Shown in pieces: positions 54,385 through 64,000 of a stretch of DNA of 64,000 nt. The notes beneath the pieces were generated by a model. It saw only the letters and a list, made by a program, of their open reading frames with translations. It made no database searches and was not told where the DNA came from. A program made the translations under genes and the position numbers. The DNA comes from Neurospora intermedia. Lineage: Eukaryota > Ascomycota > Sordariomycetes > Sordariales > Sordariaceae. The DNA lies in contig BTPP01000009.1 in assembly GCA_037102815.1 (NCBI GenBank), positions 310,001 through 374,000 of the forward strand. Direction: 5' to 3'. The stretch's first letter is position 1. Every line of letters starts with the position of its first letter.

Positions 54385-55903
54385 ATGGCCACCCCCCGAA
54401 CCCCCGAAAACTACACCCTCCGCGTAACAGCCGGTCCAACCTACGACCTCTCCACCCACGTCCAAATCCCCATCAACTCCCCTCACCTAACCCACATCTC
54501 CTCGGAAGCAGGGATGGACATCGACCTCACCGTGCGCATCCAAAACTACCATCGCGGTTTACCTAGGAACTCTCCCTCTACTTCTCCCTATTTCGACCGG
54601 GAGCCGCATAGGTATAATCGGGATCAGTATAGTATCGGATTGAGGTTTACGCCCAGGCCGTCGTCGTCGTCGAGTAAACCTACTTCTACCGAACCTACCT
54701 CTACCTCTACTAAAGCTGCTGAGCTGGCTGCTGAACCTGCTAATGCTGAGTTGGCTGGGCAGGCTAATGAGAGCGGGAAGGCGGATGATGGTGGGGATAA
54801 AAAGGGGGACGGGAAGGAAAAGGATGGAATCCCAGCAACAGACCTCCAATTCGGCAACGACTTTGACCACCCTATCCGCAACTACCTCCCGCCCGGCGTC
54901 AACACGGCCATGAACATCCTCAAGTGGTGGATCGACCCCGGACTCGAAGGGGATGCGTATGCGGACCAGCCGTACTTGTATGGGCCGGCGCTGTCGAGTT
55001 TTAATGCTGTGAGGGTCGGGCGGGGGGAGGAAGATGAGAGGAAGGGGGGGTTGTGGGTTGAGGAGGGGGCGTCCGGTTCGGAGTCTGATTTCGATTCTGA
55101 TGTTGATGTTGATGGGGACGAGGACGAGGACGATAAAGCTTCGGGAGCTGCCTCTGGGGATGCAGAAGGACACGAGAAAAAGAAGCAGAAAAGAGGAAAA
55201 GGGAGGAAATCAGGTAAACAATGGAGAGAAGAGGTTCTTGCTGGCTCGGGAGTCGGGAACGATGCCAAGAAACGCCAAAAGTGGGCGTTGAAGGAAGATG
55301 CCAAAAAGAAGTGGGTGTGGGAGTATGGACGCACGTATGCGGTGGATTTCTATAATCCGTATATCGACTTTGGGAAGGGCGAGCTCAAGTTACCGGGCTT
55401 TGGGGTGAATGTGTTGAGGTATTGGGATGGGGAGACGGGGTTGAGGTATGTCTTTTTTTTTTTCCTTTTTTTTTTCCTTTTTTTTTTTTTTTTTTTCTTT
55501 TTTTTCCCGGGGTTTTGCTCCACCTGTCATAAACTCATTGTTCTGCTCATAAAAACTCACACCAACAACGAATAGATACGTCCTCCGCAACCGCCTCACC
55601 AAGAAACCCTACCTCGTCATCCTCTTCACCCTCTACCCGAACGACATGGTCAACGAAGACGGCACGCTCAAGCCCGAGGCGTTGAAAGTGACTGCTAGGG
55701 CTAGTGGTGGTAGTGATGGTGGGAAAGACGAGCAGGTGAATCATAGAGGTAGAGAGAAAGGGGCCGTGGATGGAGGCGACAAGTTTGACGCGGACAAGGC
55801 AGTTGAGGAGGCCAAGAACAAGTTGGAGGGTGTTGCTTTGGATGAGGGTGAGGGTCCAAAGGGAGGTGCAGGTGTTGACGCGGCTGATGATGATGTTGAT
55901 TGA
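54385..55903 (+). CDS. DUF1769 / UPF0590 family protein
   Basis: Fungal protein family of unknown function. Exons 54385-55445 and 55576-55903 with a 130-bp intron (GTATGT/TAG) filled by a broken T tract of over 50 bases. 462 residues. Conserved pieces: YTLRVTAGPTYDLSTHVQIPINSP near the start, HLTHISSEAGMDIDLTVRIQNY, the core Y-F-D-R-E-P...YSIGLRFTP, DFDHPIRNYLPPGVNTAMNILKWWIDPGLEGDAYADQPYLYGPALSS, then WEYGRTYAVDFYNPYIDFGKGELKLPGFGVNVLRYWDG and, across the intron, LRYVLRNRLTKKPYLVILFTLY. The Ser/Glu-rich and acidic insertions and the charged tail are lineage-variable. UPF0590 protein C409.17c of fission yeast is the family name I recall. Confidence 0.9.
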
Positions 55904-57040
55904 GATGGTGACCAAGCAGCCACGTTCTAGGTGGGGTGGGATCGGGAGGAGGAGAATGAGTGATACTTGAGCGGGAGCCGGGTGTCAGTTAATAGAGGTA
56001 GGAATTATATTCTAGTTGTGCCTGCGTTGTTATTGATAATACAATCAAGGTTAAAGACGTTGAGCTATCTCTACATCATTCACCCGCTTACAAGTCACCA
56101 CCAAACCCTACACAACTCCCGGTGAAAGTGGTGTTTGTTTGATGGTCGAAGAACACATGGAGTCACTGAATTATCTTGATCCCCCTTCTTTCTCCCTCTC
56201 TTTCGTGAATGAAGCTTGACCATCCATGCCTAATACTAGGTATATTCAAAACTTTCTTCGAGCGAAACTTCCTCACCGTCGCCACCGTGGTCTCGACAAT
56301 GTAACCATTCGCAGCCAGGTGTGTAACTGTGACATTCCGTCTCCGACCTCCAAGACTAGGCTGGTGGTGTCGAAAGAAAGTGCACACAGAACATCTCGTC
56401 GAACATACCTCTACTACATACATCATACACATATCCCTTGGTACAAGTACCTATCTTCCCAAGATCAAGCTGAACATGTACTAATGATCCGCTGACATCC
56501 AATTCCTCCATTCGTCCATCTTCTTACTTTCGTCTGGTCGTTCCAATCATTATAACCCAATAATCTAGTATTATACAGGTGAGTGGCACCGGGTATCCGT
56601 CCTGTAAGTACACATGTCTTTTCCCTTTCGCTTGCTCGTTGATCGCTTGCTCACGCCATAATTGTGCTTCCCGCTTTTAGTTCCTTCCTTATTGGACACT
56701 CTTAGAGGAAAAATATGGAAGGCAAAGAGAAGAAAGGAAAAAAATAAAGAAGAATTTAAAAGATTAAAAAGGGGGAAAAAAATTAAAAAGAATGAAAGAA
56801 TACAAAGCAAGAAGAATGCTTTTCGCTTTTATGTCGCACATGCTACCTTTATAGGTGCCCTTCGCACTCAGTTCTCTATCGGTTGGTTTAGATACAGACC
56901 TTACCCTTTGTCGCAAAGGTCGCAGTGTCCCCTATGTATCCTCGCCAGGCCACTATCTCCAATCCCCGGGCTTTTAGATAGGTAGCCAGGCAGCTGTTGA
57001 CTGGTTTCGACTTTACCATTTTGATAGGTACCTTGAAAAG
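55904..57040. other. Spacer between the DUF1769 and IBR-type genes
   Basis: About 1.14 kb between convergent genes, AT-rich, with an A/G-rich stretch near 56720-56815. TAGGTACCT at 57025-57033. No gene supported. Confidence 0.6.
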
Positions 57041-57394
57041 CTAGGTACCTAGCATTTGGGACAGTCCTGAATGCTTTGCTCTGGTTTGGTCTGCCCCATG
57101 CGCTAGATGATGGAACTCGAAGCAGGTCATGCCTCTGGCTGCGTGGCCTTCGTGGCAGCGTGGGCAACAAATGTCGATGAGGCAATGGGGACAGGTGATG
57201 TTTTCTGTTGTTGGTTTGGGATGGTCGCCGGGTTCAGGGACGACGTAGATGTAGTCGCAGTTGGTGATGGGACAATTCTGCAATTTGTGTGGATGGTGGT
57301 GGACGTATAATTTGAAGGAGGCAGTGAGGACATGGAGATGTTTGACTTTTTCCACCATCCCGTGTCTTGGCCTGCTGAGAACGGAGTTTCCCAT
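57041..57394 (-). CDS. Small stand-alone IBR-type zinc protein
   Basis: 117 residues from the ATG at 57394, one exon. The central part reads as an in-between-RING (IBR) module: C41-x4-C46, C68-x2-C71, C76/C77, C80, H84 and C91, with PITNCDYIYVVPEPGD and ENITCPHCLIDICCPRC. That spacing is close to the C6HC IBR consensus in RBR ubiquitin ligases. There is no RING1 or RING2, so it is not a complete E3 by itself. It could be an exon of a longer gene, a decoy or adaptor, or a degenerate RBR copy. Its stop codon lies inside the palindrome CTAGGTACCTAG. The cysteine spacing makes a chance frame unlikely. Confidence 0.6.
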   Translation of the reverse strand: MGNSVLSRPRHGMVEKVKHLHVLTASFKLYVHHHPHKLQNCPITNCDYIYVVPEPGDHPKPTTENITCPHCLIDICCPRCHEGHAARGMTCFEFHHLAHGADQTRAKHSGLSQMLGT

Positions 57395-58032
57395 TGTGTG
57401 TAGAAATCACCGCGCGAGGCTGCGTGGTTTGGTTACCTATGTGAGACGGCAACGAGTGCCTTTGCCCTTAAAAGGAGAGAAGAACATCTGCCAACGATGT
57501 AGCTGCGCTTCGCGTTCCGGCCACCGGACTGCAAGAGTGCCGTTATATGGGTGGTAGATGTTCTTCTATCCTCTTATGGGGGGGTCATCGAATGCGCTTC
57601 ATTGGGGCGTTAGGTAATTTGAGATGTTGTTGGTACGTTGTTGCTTGCTGTCGCTTGCTGGTAGGTGTCTCCAAGGGGGTCTCGGAAAGGGGCGGCCGCT
57701 TGTTCGGGAGACGGGGTTTGGACGGAGTGGCATTTGCCTGGAATTTCACCTCCAGACTGGGGCTATTGTTGCTGGATGAAGTCAGGTCATCTTCGCCATC
57801 GATGGACACGTCGGCCCTATAAGTCTGGTCTTCTTGTTGTTTGCTTTTCAACCATTCCGTTGAACATGCACCCGCTATTCCTCATGTTCCGCTAGGCTTT
57901 TCGTCTCAATTATGCCGAAAGAGTGAGGAAAAGAAAAGATTGTGAGATAGAATCGCCCGATGTCTAGACCTCAAGGTCTGCCGTCAGAACGTAAACAAAA
58001 TCTTCCCGCTATCAGTTTTCATCCTGACTGTA
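57395..58032. other. Spacer between the IBR-type and two-TM protein genes
   Basis: About 640 bp. A minus-strand frame at 57585-57851 (KRPPLSETPLETPTSKRQQ...) has no ATG and no splice partner I can show; it is left unassigned. Confidence 0.5.
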
Positions 58033-58839
58033 CTATTCATCGGACATCAACGACGACAGGGGCGTGGAGGAGGAAGAAGTTGGCAAGCCCGGAGTAGTGC
58101 TGGCAGACGAGGAAGAACTTGAAGTGGTGGTAAAAGCCTCCGAAGAAGTTGGAGCGGCAGTGGGATATGGAATCCACTCCATGTCGACCTCTTCCTCGAC
58201 AAGGATATTGGGCCCGGGTGATGCCGCCTCGGCGGGGGGGAGTACAGGCTCCAGCTCCACAAAGAGAGCGGGGTCGAGGAACATCTCCGGTTCATGGGAG
58301 TTTTCGGCCTCGTCCGCGACGAACGCAATGGGCAGCGGTTCGGGTGCCTCTAGTGTCTGAGCAGGAGAGGGGAAAAGGAAGCGGAGAGCAAGGAGGAAGT
58401 AGTAGACGAAGGGTCCAACGAAGAATTGAGATAGGACGACGAGGAGGACAGTAAAGAAGTGTAGGGTAAAGAGGAGAGCGGATAGGCAGGCCAAGGTTGC
58501 GGCGAGAAAAGAGCGAAGGAGGAGTTCTCCCACATACACGCTCATCTCAGTGGGCTCAAACTCTATGTGGAGGGCGGGAGCAGCTCCGCCTCTCTCTATC
58601 TCCTCTGTCGCCCTCTCCATCTCTTCCTCCCTTGTTTCCTCCTCCTCTCGCGCCGAGCGACGCTCAAGGCTCTGCCTCACACTCTCCTCAACGTCTTCAA
58701 CGGAGAGGTCGCCTCTGAAGTCCTCTTCGAGGTCGTCATCTGCAGTCAGTCCAAATTGGTCGTTGCTAGGACCGGCGTATAGGATGACGTGGTACTCTTC
58801 CATGTCCTCCTCGCTCTGCTCGTGGAGATGGCTGTCCAT
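58033..58839 (-). CDS. Acidic two-TM membrane protein, unknown function
   Basis: 268 residues from the ATG at 58839 (AACAAGATGGA context). The N-terminal 85 residues are highly acidic with a long E/R-rich helix (RSAREEEETREEEMERATEE). Residues about 107-156 form one long hydrophobic block (FLAATLACLSALLFTLHFFTVL... FVYYFLLALRFLF) that fits a two-helix hairpin. The remainder is acidic then Ser/Thr-rich, ending MSDE. Upstream in-frame ATGs lie inside a probable 5' leader intron (58898-58969), which supports the chosen start. It could sit in ER or another internal membrane with both tails on one side. Not recognised. Confidence 0.65.
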   Translation of the reverse strand: MDSHLHEQSEEDMEEYHVILYAGPSNDQFGLTADDDLEEDFRGDLSVEDVEESVRQSLERRSAREEEETREEEMERATEEIERGGAAPALHIEFEPTEMSVYVGELLLRSFLAATLACLSALLFTLHFFTVLLVVLSQFFVGPFVYYFLLALRFLFPSPAQTLEAPEPLPIAFVADEAENSHEPEMFLDPALFVELEPVLPPAEAASPGPNILVEEEVDMEWIPYPTAAPTSSEAFTTTSSSSSSASTTPGLPTSSSSTPLSSLMSDE

Positions 58840-58897
58840 CTTGTTGTCCTTGTTCAAGCGTTGATGGCGTGGAGGTCTTGACGATGACCGGTGAAAA

Positions 58898-58969
58898 CTG
58901 TGGAGCATAGAGGTCAGTAAGTAGTTCAACACCAGACAGGGTGGAAGAGACGGCCAGAGAGTGACATAC
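58898..58969 (-). other. Probable 5' leader intron of the two-TM protein gene
   Basis: On the minus strand a 72-bp segment starts GTATGTCACT, has the branch-like TTACTGACC and ends CCACAG. All three signals match introns elsewhere in the window. It removes an upstream ATG in frame with the coding sequence. Confidence 0.55.
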
Positions 58970-61596
58970 CGGACCTGTTGGGGATTGATGAGGGTGAAAG
59001 TGACCTACACCGACCAGCTGAGGTAGGTAGATGAATTCCCGGGTAATTTAGCACCAGCTTGTGCCAGGTGCAAGAAATTTGAACGACTGAGGACCAACCT
59101 GAGTGGAAGGTCCCTCACACTGTGTCGGGGGAAGAAGGTGTCAAGTAAGGCGACAGTAATAACGTGAGAGATGTTGTCCGCCCAAGAAGTCGAAGGGTAG
59201 AAGGCCAGTGTATATTGTGGTGTCTCGTACGCTACCTAGTTAAAGAGAGTGAAGGAGGGATTGACGAAGCTCCAAGGTACCTAGATTTGTATGTAGTTCG
59301 TACGGACAGGCCGATCTTAATCCGGTTCGTTGTCTGAAGAGAATGAGAAGAAGTGTTAAGGCCAGCCAACGAAGGATCAGAGGATGGGAACTTGCTTACT
59401 TCTTTCTACCTCTGGTCAGGGTGGACAGGGCGAGAAATGCCGATCAGAATGTCACCAGGTTGATTTTCTGTGACGGGCAGCGTGAAGAACCAGAGTCCTT
59501 TACTGAAATAGAAAAATGAAAAGGAAACCTCGACTTCTGGTAATGAAGGGAGATCTGCGAAGTTCCAAGGTTGATTTGGTGTAGTGTTGTTGGTCCGAAG
59601 TAAGATTCACAAGATGTTGTGTTCGATGAAGCGTGAAGACAGAAGAAGAAAATATCAGCTGGATTAAGGGGACTCGAAGGCCTCTTATACCTATACATAC
59701 TGGAACAGTTAGTCGTCGCTCCCGGTTGATATGGGTTAAGTGTCCTTTCTGTTCGTTTCATTTTGCTTTCGATCGCAGATTCCGTAGGTACGCTCTGCCG
59801 CTGAGGGAGATGACGCAACAGAGCAACTTTTTCCCAGAAGGAAGTGGAAAGCATGCATCTTTTCGATCGCGTAGTATACATGTGCATAGCATGGAATTTT
59901 TCGCATGTCATTATCATGACGCTCTGGGGTTTGATGTCAGGCTTGAAGTGTGTCTATGTCCTTGAACGTTTTGCTGCTGCTACATGTAGTCTGAGGGTTG
60001 ACAGACGAGGCATAAATAAGTCCCAGTGTCGCCTCCTTACCCGTATTCGATGACAGCTCTTCAAGACTGAGCTGCAAAATGGACAAAGGATCAGGTAACC
60101 AACATAAAGCTGCTCTTCACACATTATGTCTTTGGGCTCGCAATAACCCCCGAGAAGCAGGCAGGAAAAGAGAGCCTGTGACAGCGGAGTGATCAAGGAT
60201 TCACACAAGCCAAATCAGGACCATTTTGTAAACAATGTTGGCTTACTTACAAAATTGCCGTCAGATTGAACTTGATTCGGAGAGGCCACGTTTGCCATCC
60301 TGTAATGAATGACGGAATCGATAACGATTAAGAAATGCTCGGTTTTCATGAATGGATCGGCGAGTTTTATGCATAAAGTTCATGACTTATTTAAGTGAAA
60401 GAATAGTCGCACCTGGATTGAAGGGGTTTTTACTCTTTTCTTCTTGCCTTGGCTTCTCTGTTTTGCATATCTCTACTTACTTGTAAAGCTCATATTCCTT
60501 GTAATATCTCAAAAGCTTAAATTTTGCTGTATTCCCTCTGGAGAAGTACCTCTAAGTATATGGAAAGGACACCAACAACGAAACAAGCGAGTTAAGCTTC
60601 CTGCGAGGCACGGCAACTTGGACCGACCGGCTTAGTCGTAGCTATGAGCGTGTCACGGCTGTCACGCTTTGGGAAGCTTCGAGGAAAATCGTATTATTAG
60701 ACCCGAGAGAGCCCCTCCAGAACTCACGATGATGAGGTGCATCAGATCCAGAAATCAAGGGAAAACTTGGAAGATCTTGGAGAGACGATGTAGGCGAGCC
60801 CGTAGGTTCATGGCAACTGGACAGCATCACATCTGCAAACCAAGGTAAGTGGGAAGATGCTGCCATCCAGAACCCCAACGTGAGAAAACCATATTGACGC
60901 GCACTCCAGGCAAGAACGTGCCAAAAGAGAACGTGGCCAAAACTCAGATCAGGGAGTAGGCGCATGCCGAGGCAGATGGACGTGAAAGACACTGACACTG
61001 TGTCCTCCGTTGACGCCAGTGGGGCGAGGTGGATGGCCATCTTGCTTACCAGACAGCTGCGGGCAACGACGGCATACGAGGCAGGATCGCTTGGTAACCT
61101 CTACCTTGAACCGGGCACATCCGCATTTGACGAGACAAGGCCAGTCTGCATTATTGCGCCATCTGGTCCCAGCAACACTGCTCCTGAGCTCTGAAGCAGT
61201 ATGTGGGTGGCGCCTGGGCCGTTGACAGGTGGTTGTTGCGAGACCACCAAGAGACGGAGTCCGTGCCGCTCCCCCTACCGGAGCTGACGAGGGCAGCAGC
61301 CTCAGGTACCGCAACCCTGCGAGAAACTGTCAAGACAAGGACGACGTTCCTACCGGGCATGGGCCTCAGTTTCCCCTCCCTGATCAGGAAACGAAGCGGG
61401 AGCCTGTGGGTGATCCACAGAGGCTCCGCCTTGTGAGGCCTGAAGGTTTCTTCATAGTGGTCATCTTGAGCACTGTAGGAGGCACCTAACAGCACTACTC
61501 CCAGGTCATCAAGTGTTGAAGCAACCGTGACGCCCCCCAAAAGAGAAGGCCAGGGGATGTTACGAGCTGACGATGTTAGGTAAACAGCAGATGACC

Positions 61597-61633
61597 CCAA
61601 TTTTCCCCAATTTCCCCCCAATTTCCCCAAATT
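61597..61633. repeat. Imperfect tandem (AATTTTCCCC) array
   Basis: Four near-identical 10-bp units of AATTT(T)CCCC(CC) follow each other. Read on the minus strand they give a GKLGGNWGKLG-like frame, which is a by-product of the repeat. Confidence 0.7.
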
Positions 61634-62870
61634 CCATGGAAAATGTGCCTCTCAGCGTGTAAGCGTACGGTAAATACGCAGATTTCGAGCCTACGGCGGT
61701 CCGTTTCCTGTAACATCCCCAACCCTTTCCTGTCCCGACGAGTTGGCGAACAACGCTTTCCTGCTGGACTGAAGCCTACAGCCCCCGTTATTCAAGCGCA
61801 GACACCGATCTGTTCGTACACTGCTTTCCTTCTCTTTCCAGCAAGTAAAACTTGGCAGGAAGTTGGCAGGTCCGGCCAGAAAGCCAGGCAAAAAATTCTC
61901 CTCGGGAAGGAGCTACAGTACCCTTCAGCTCTGCGCACGGAAGGCTGTCACGGCATGAACGAAGGAGCTGAGGGAGGCCTGGAATTCACCAAGCCCTGAC
62001 ACAAACCACTACTTACTCTCCTCGAGTCAATGGGTAGCACCCAGAGAAAAGGTGCCATCAAACCGGCCGGAGAACATTGGGGGAAAGCAAATTTCGCAGC
62101 AGCTTTGATAGCTGTCGCTGTGAGTGCTGTAGAAGGCCTCTATTAACCTGCTCGTCGTCCTAACGGGGAGGCGGAAAGACGCGACAAAGCATCGTCTTTT
62201 CTGTCGGCTCCAGTTCATTCAACAGCGCACCGCCATCCCTACTCCATAAACATCGAGCTGACAATCACAAGTGAACACAGGCAGAAGACGAAACAAAGGA
62301 AATGACGATCGTTAAGATAGTGGCACCTTTGCTCTGACAAGTTTACGCATCATTCATACCCTCCGCCGGACAGCCCGGGAAGGAAGTGACCAACGGGCAC
62401 GACGATTCTTCCCGGGCAGTAGCGATGCTTCAGGTACTACGCCTTCACAAAGATGCGGGCAGTCCGTCAACGAGAGATACTTTCCATGGCATCTCAGTGT
62501 TCCGACGTTCCTTCTTTCTTTCTTTTGGTTAGTTGGGCCACTGCCGTGTTCCCAATTCCCATCTAGCTGCGCCCGACAATATACAAGGCTTGAGTGCTTA
62601 GGTAGATACTGTCGGTCACTTCCACCTGTCGCTTGGCCTTCGAGTAGCTGGCTAAGATAGGGCCATCGCTAGGAGGGAGAGTTTCTTCATTTTACACTGG
62701 AAGGGTTCTCGAGACAGCGGGAATCGGAAAGTTCCGAGCATGGTGCTCTCATCATCAGATCATTAAAAGCACGTGGCGTGGCCGGGAGTGAAGCCGTCTT
62801 TGATCTAGATGGGAAACAGCCAGGGTCGTGATACCCGCTCCAAGACACAAAGGCGCCGGGGGAGGGGGGG

Positions 62871-62909
62871 CACTGGAGCACTGGGGCACTGGGGGGGGGG
62901 GGGGGGGGG
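62871..62909. repeat. CACTGGRG repeats running into a 19-G tract
   Basis: CACTGGAG, CACTGGGG and CACTGGGG abut and the last runs into 19 G at 62891-62909, preceded by another G-rich run. Quadruplex-prone on the plus strand. Confidence 0.85.
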
Positions 62910-63158
62910 CTGCACTCCCGTTCCACTTGCATCCATTTCGTTCTGTTCAGCCAATAGGAATATTGGTCTTACACGGAACATAAGGTAAGGTCCAGTAAAG
63001 TATTCCCGGCATGCTGCGCCGCATGTTTGTTTGTATCCGCAGTACAAAAATTTAGGTATACGGAAGTACGGGTACTTGTGAGCGGTGGTGCGGCCTTAGA
63101 CTGTAGGTACAAACCTCACGGTAAGGCTAGGTACCTTTCGACGGAACTTGGGTACCTC

Positions 63159-63220
63159 TACCCGTTGGGGAGGGGCTCAGGTTTCTTGTCGTTTCCCCAA
63201 CTCTTGCTCTCCAACGGGTA
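63159..63220. repeat. Inverted repeat, exact 10-bp arms
   Basis: TACCCGTTGG at 63159-63168 is the reverse complement of CCAACGGGTA at 63211-63220. A hairpin with a 42-nt loop could form. It adjoins the next inverted repeat. Confidence 0.6.
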
Positions 63221-63236
63221 CTAGGCCCGCAGGCGA

Positions 63237-63303
63237 TTCCCAAAAAAGACTACACACGGGCTCACCCAAAACCAGTGGACGTGTGTGTACCGTTTTTTGG
63301 GAA
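63237..63303. repeat. Inverted repeat with 22-24 bp imperfect arms
   Basis: TTCCCAAAAAA-GACTACACACG (63237-63258) pairs with the right arm 63280-63303, whose complement reads TTCCCAAAAAA-CGGTACACACACG. The loop is 21 nt. It could be a small nonautonomous element remnant or a folded transcript; no target duplication is clear. Confidence 0.6.
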
Positions 63304-63952
63304 CCACCTGGCCCGCTACGTTGCGGCGACAGGAGGGAGTTGCGATGGACCCACCTACGACTACAGTTCATCGCGAGGCAAGTACCACCGATCGATGCTA
63401 ACCCACACCCGCTCTTTCAAAAAGAAAGCATAACATCTAAACGGGCCCAGGATCATTTAGACGGTTTTTGGAAAGACCAAAACGACAGAAAACTGTTGCT
63501 CAGATAAAAATGTGGCAGTTCAGTGGTGAGTGTCCCGCAGTGATGTACTTCCCCATTCCGAAACCGGGCAACGGGACCAAAGAGAGCGGCAACTCTGACA
63601 ACTTAGGATGGGCGCGGAAAACGTGTCTTTCGTGCCGACGATGGCCGAAATGAAGGGCGGAATTGTGCCTTGTAGCAAGAACAACTTGTACTTGTTTTGA
63701 AACCAAGGCCAGGTACTACTTTCTGTCCACGTGCATCAAGTCATGCCCTAGCATTTCCTCATCATTCACGTGAGATAGGGCAGGGATTCATGGCCTACAA
63801 GGTCAGGAGGTTGGAAGCAATGATGTTAAACCCATGAAAAAAATGATTGATTTCTCAGCCCGGCTTCCGGGTGTTCTGTCTGGGGCGACGCCTCTTGGCG
63901 CGTCGCTCAACTTTCCTTGCCATGTTTATTTTTCAGCGTTCAGACGGATGTT

Positions 63953-63990
63953 GCAGAGCAGGGCAGAGCAGGGCAGAGCAGGGCAGGGCA
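63953..63990. repeat. GCAGAGCAGG decamer tandem repeat
   Basis: Three exact copies of GCAGAGCAGG followed by GCAGGGCA, ten bases before the window edge. Only the visible copies are counted. Confidence 0.85.
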
Positions 63991-64000
63991 CCCACTACAA

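Larger units (their letters stand above)
58970..64000. other. Gene-poor right end with repeats and hairpins
   Basis: About 5 kb. Frames of 60-160 codons overlap on both strands at 60640-62000 and again at 63000-63650, but none shows a domain, signal peptide or convincing splice chain. The left part (59000-60640) is AT-richer, with possible leader introns. The right part holds several repeats listed separately. A fast-evolving or multi-exon gene in 60640-62000 cannot be excluded. Confidence 0.5.

Noticed and set aside
57585-57851. 88-codon minus-strand frame with KRPPLSETPLETPTSKR
   Set aside because: No ATG and an upstream stop in frame; no splice acceptor that I could support.
1-64000. Dispersed 5S rRNA gene, CRISPR array, bacterial-type operon or phage
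   Set aside because: No 5S-like sequence, no spaced identical repeats, and all confident genes are eukaryotic with introns.

Overview
The window is nuclear DNA of a filamentous ascomycete, most likely Neurospora or a close Sordariales relative. Introns are short (about 50-240 bp) with GTRNGT donors and CTRAC branch sites close to the acceptor. Starts lie in CAMMATGG-like contexts. Intergenic spacers are long and full of homopolymers and short tandem repeats, and single tRNA genes are scattered. The gene content (ASF1/CIA-1, a single-domain CE15 glucuronoyl esterase, a STE6-type exporter) fits Neurospora as I know it, but species is inference. No intact retroelement, CRISPR array or rRNA gene was seen.

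Layout. 1-367: start of an acidic protein running off the left edge, possibly Rna14. 2063-3154: histone chaperone ASF1. 4416-7814 and 8392-12726: head-to-head pair, UTP22 (ribosomal small-subunit processome) and SKI3 (exosome cofactor). 13416-13489: tRNA-Val(AAC). 14421-15281: RMI1. 15472-16240: a stray piece resembling the N-terminus of the branchpoint-bridging protein, then a noncoding tandem duplication. 16853-22063: two neighbouring minus-strand lineage-specific reading frames, one built of repeated W-W-D-Y modules and interrupted by a stop, the other a 1352-residue, mostly disordered protein. 23351-24027: PBDC1-like protein. 24606-29467: STE6-like ABC exporter. 29961-30032: tRNA-Arg(ACG). 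31701-33752: MFS exporter. 34361-34478: a Tourist/Harbinger-type MITE. 35637-36821: secreted glucuronoyl esterase. 39214-40650: AIF/FSP1-like flavoprotein. 42223-42749: small secreted nine-cysteine protein. 44329-47604: mRNA 5'-triphosphatase with a polyglutamine tail. 49699-53428: proteasome subunit RPN2. 54385-55903: DUF1769 protein. 57041-57394: tiny IBR-type zinc protein. 58033-58839: two-TM acidic protein. 58970-64000: about 5 kb with repeats and hairpins but no gene I can support.

Functionally the window mixes housekeeping RNA and protein quality-control genes (UTP22, SKI3, CET1, RPN2, perhaps RNA14) with chromatin and genome stability genes (ASF1, RMI1) and fast-evolving accessory genes (secreted cysteine-rich protein, WWDY-repeat frame, IBR mini-protein). 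No operon-like functional cluster is evident. The most unusual items are the WWDY-repeat frame beside the giant disordered protein, the MITE with a telomere-like core, the nine-cysteine secreted protein, the stand-alone IBR zinc module, and a recurring TAGGTACCTA palindrome in the spacers.
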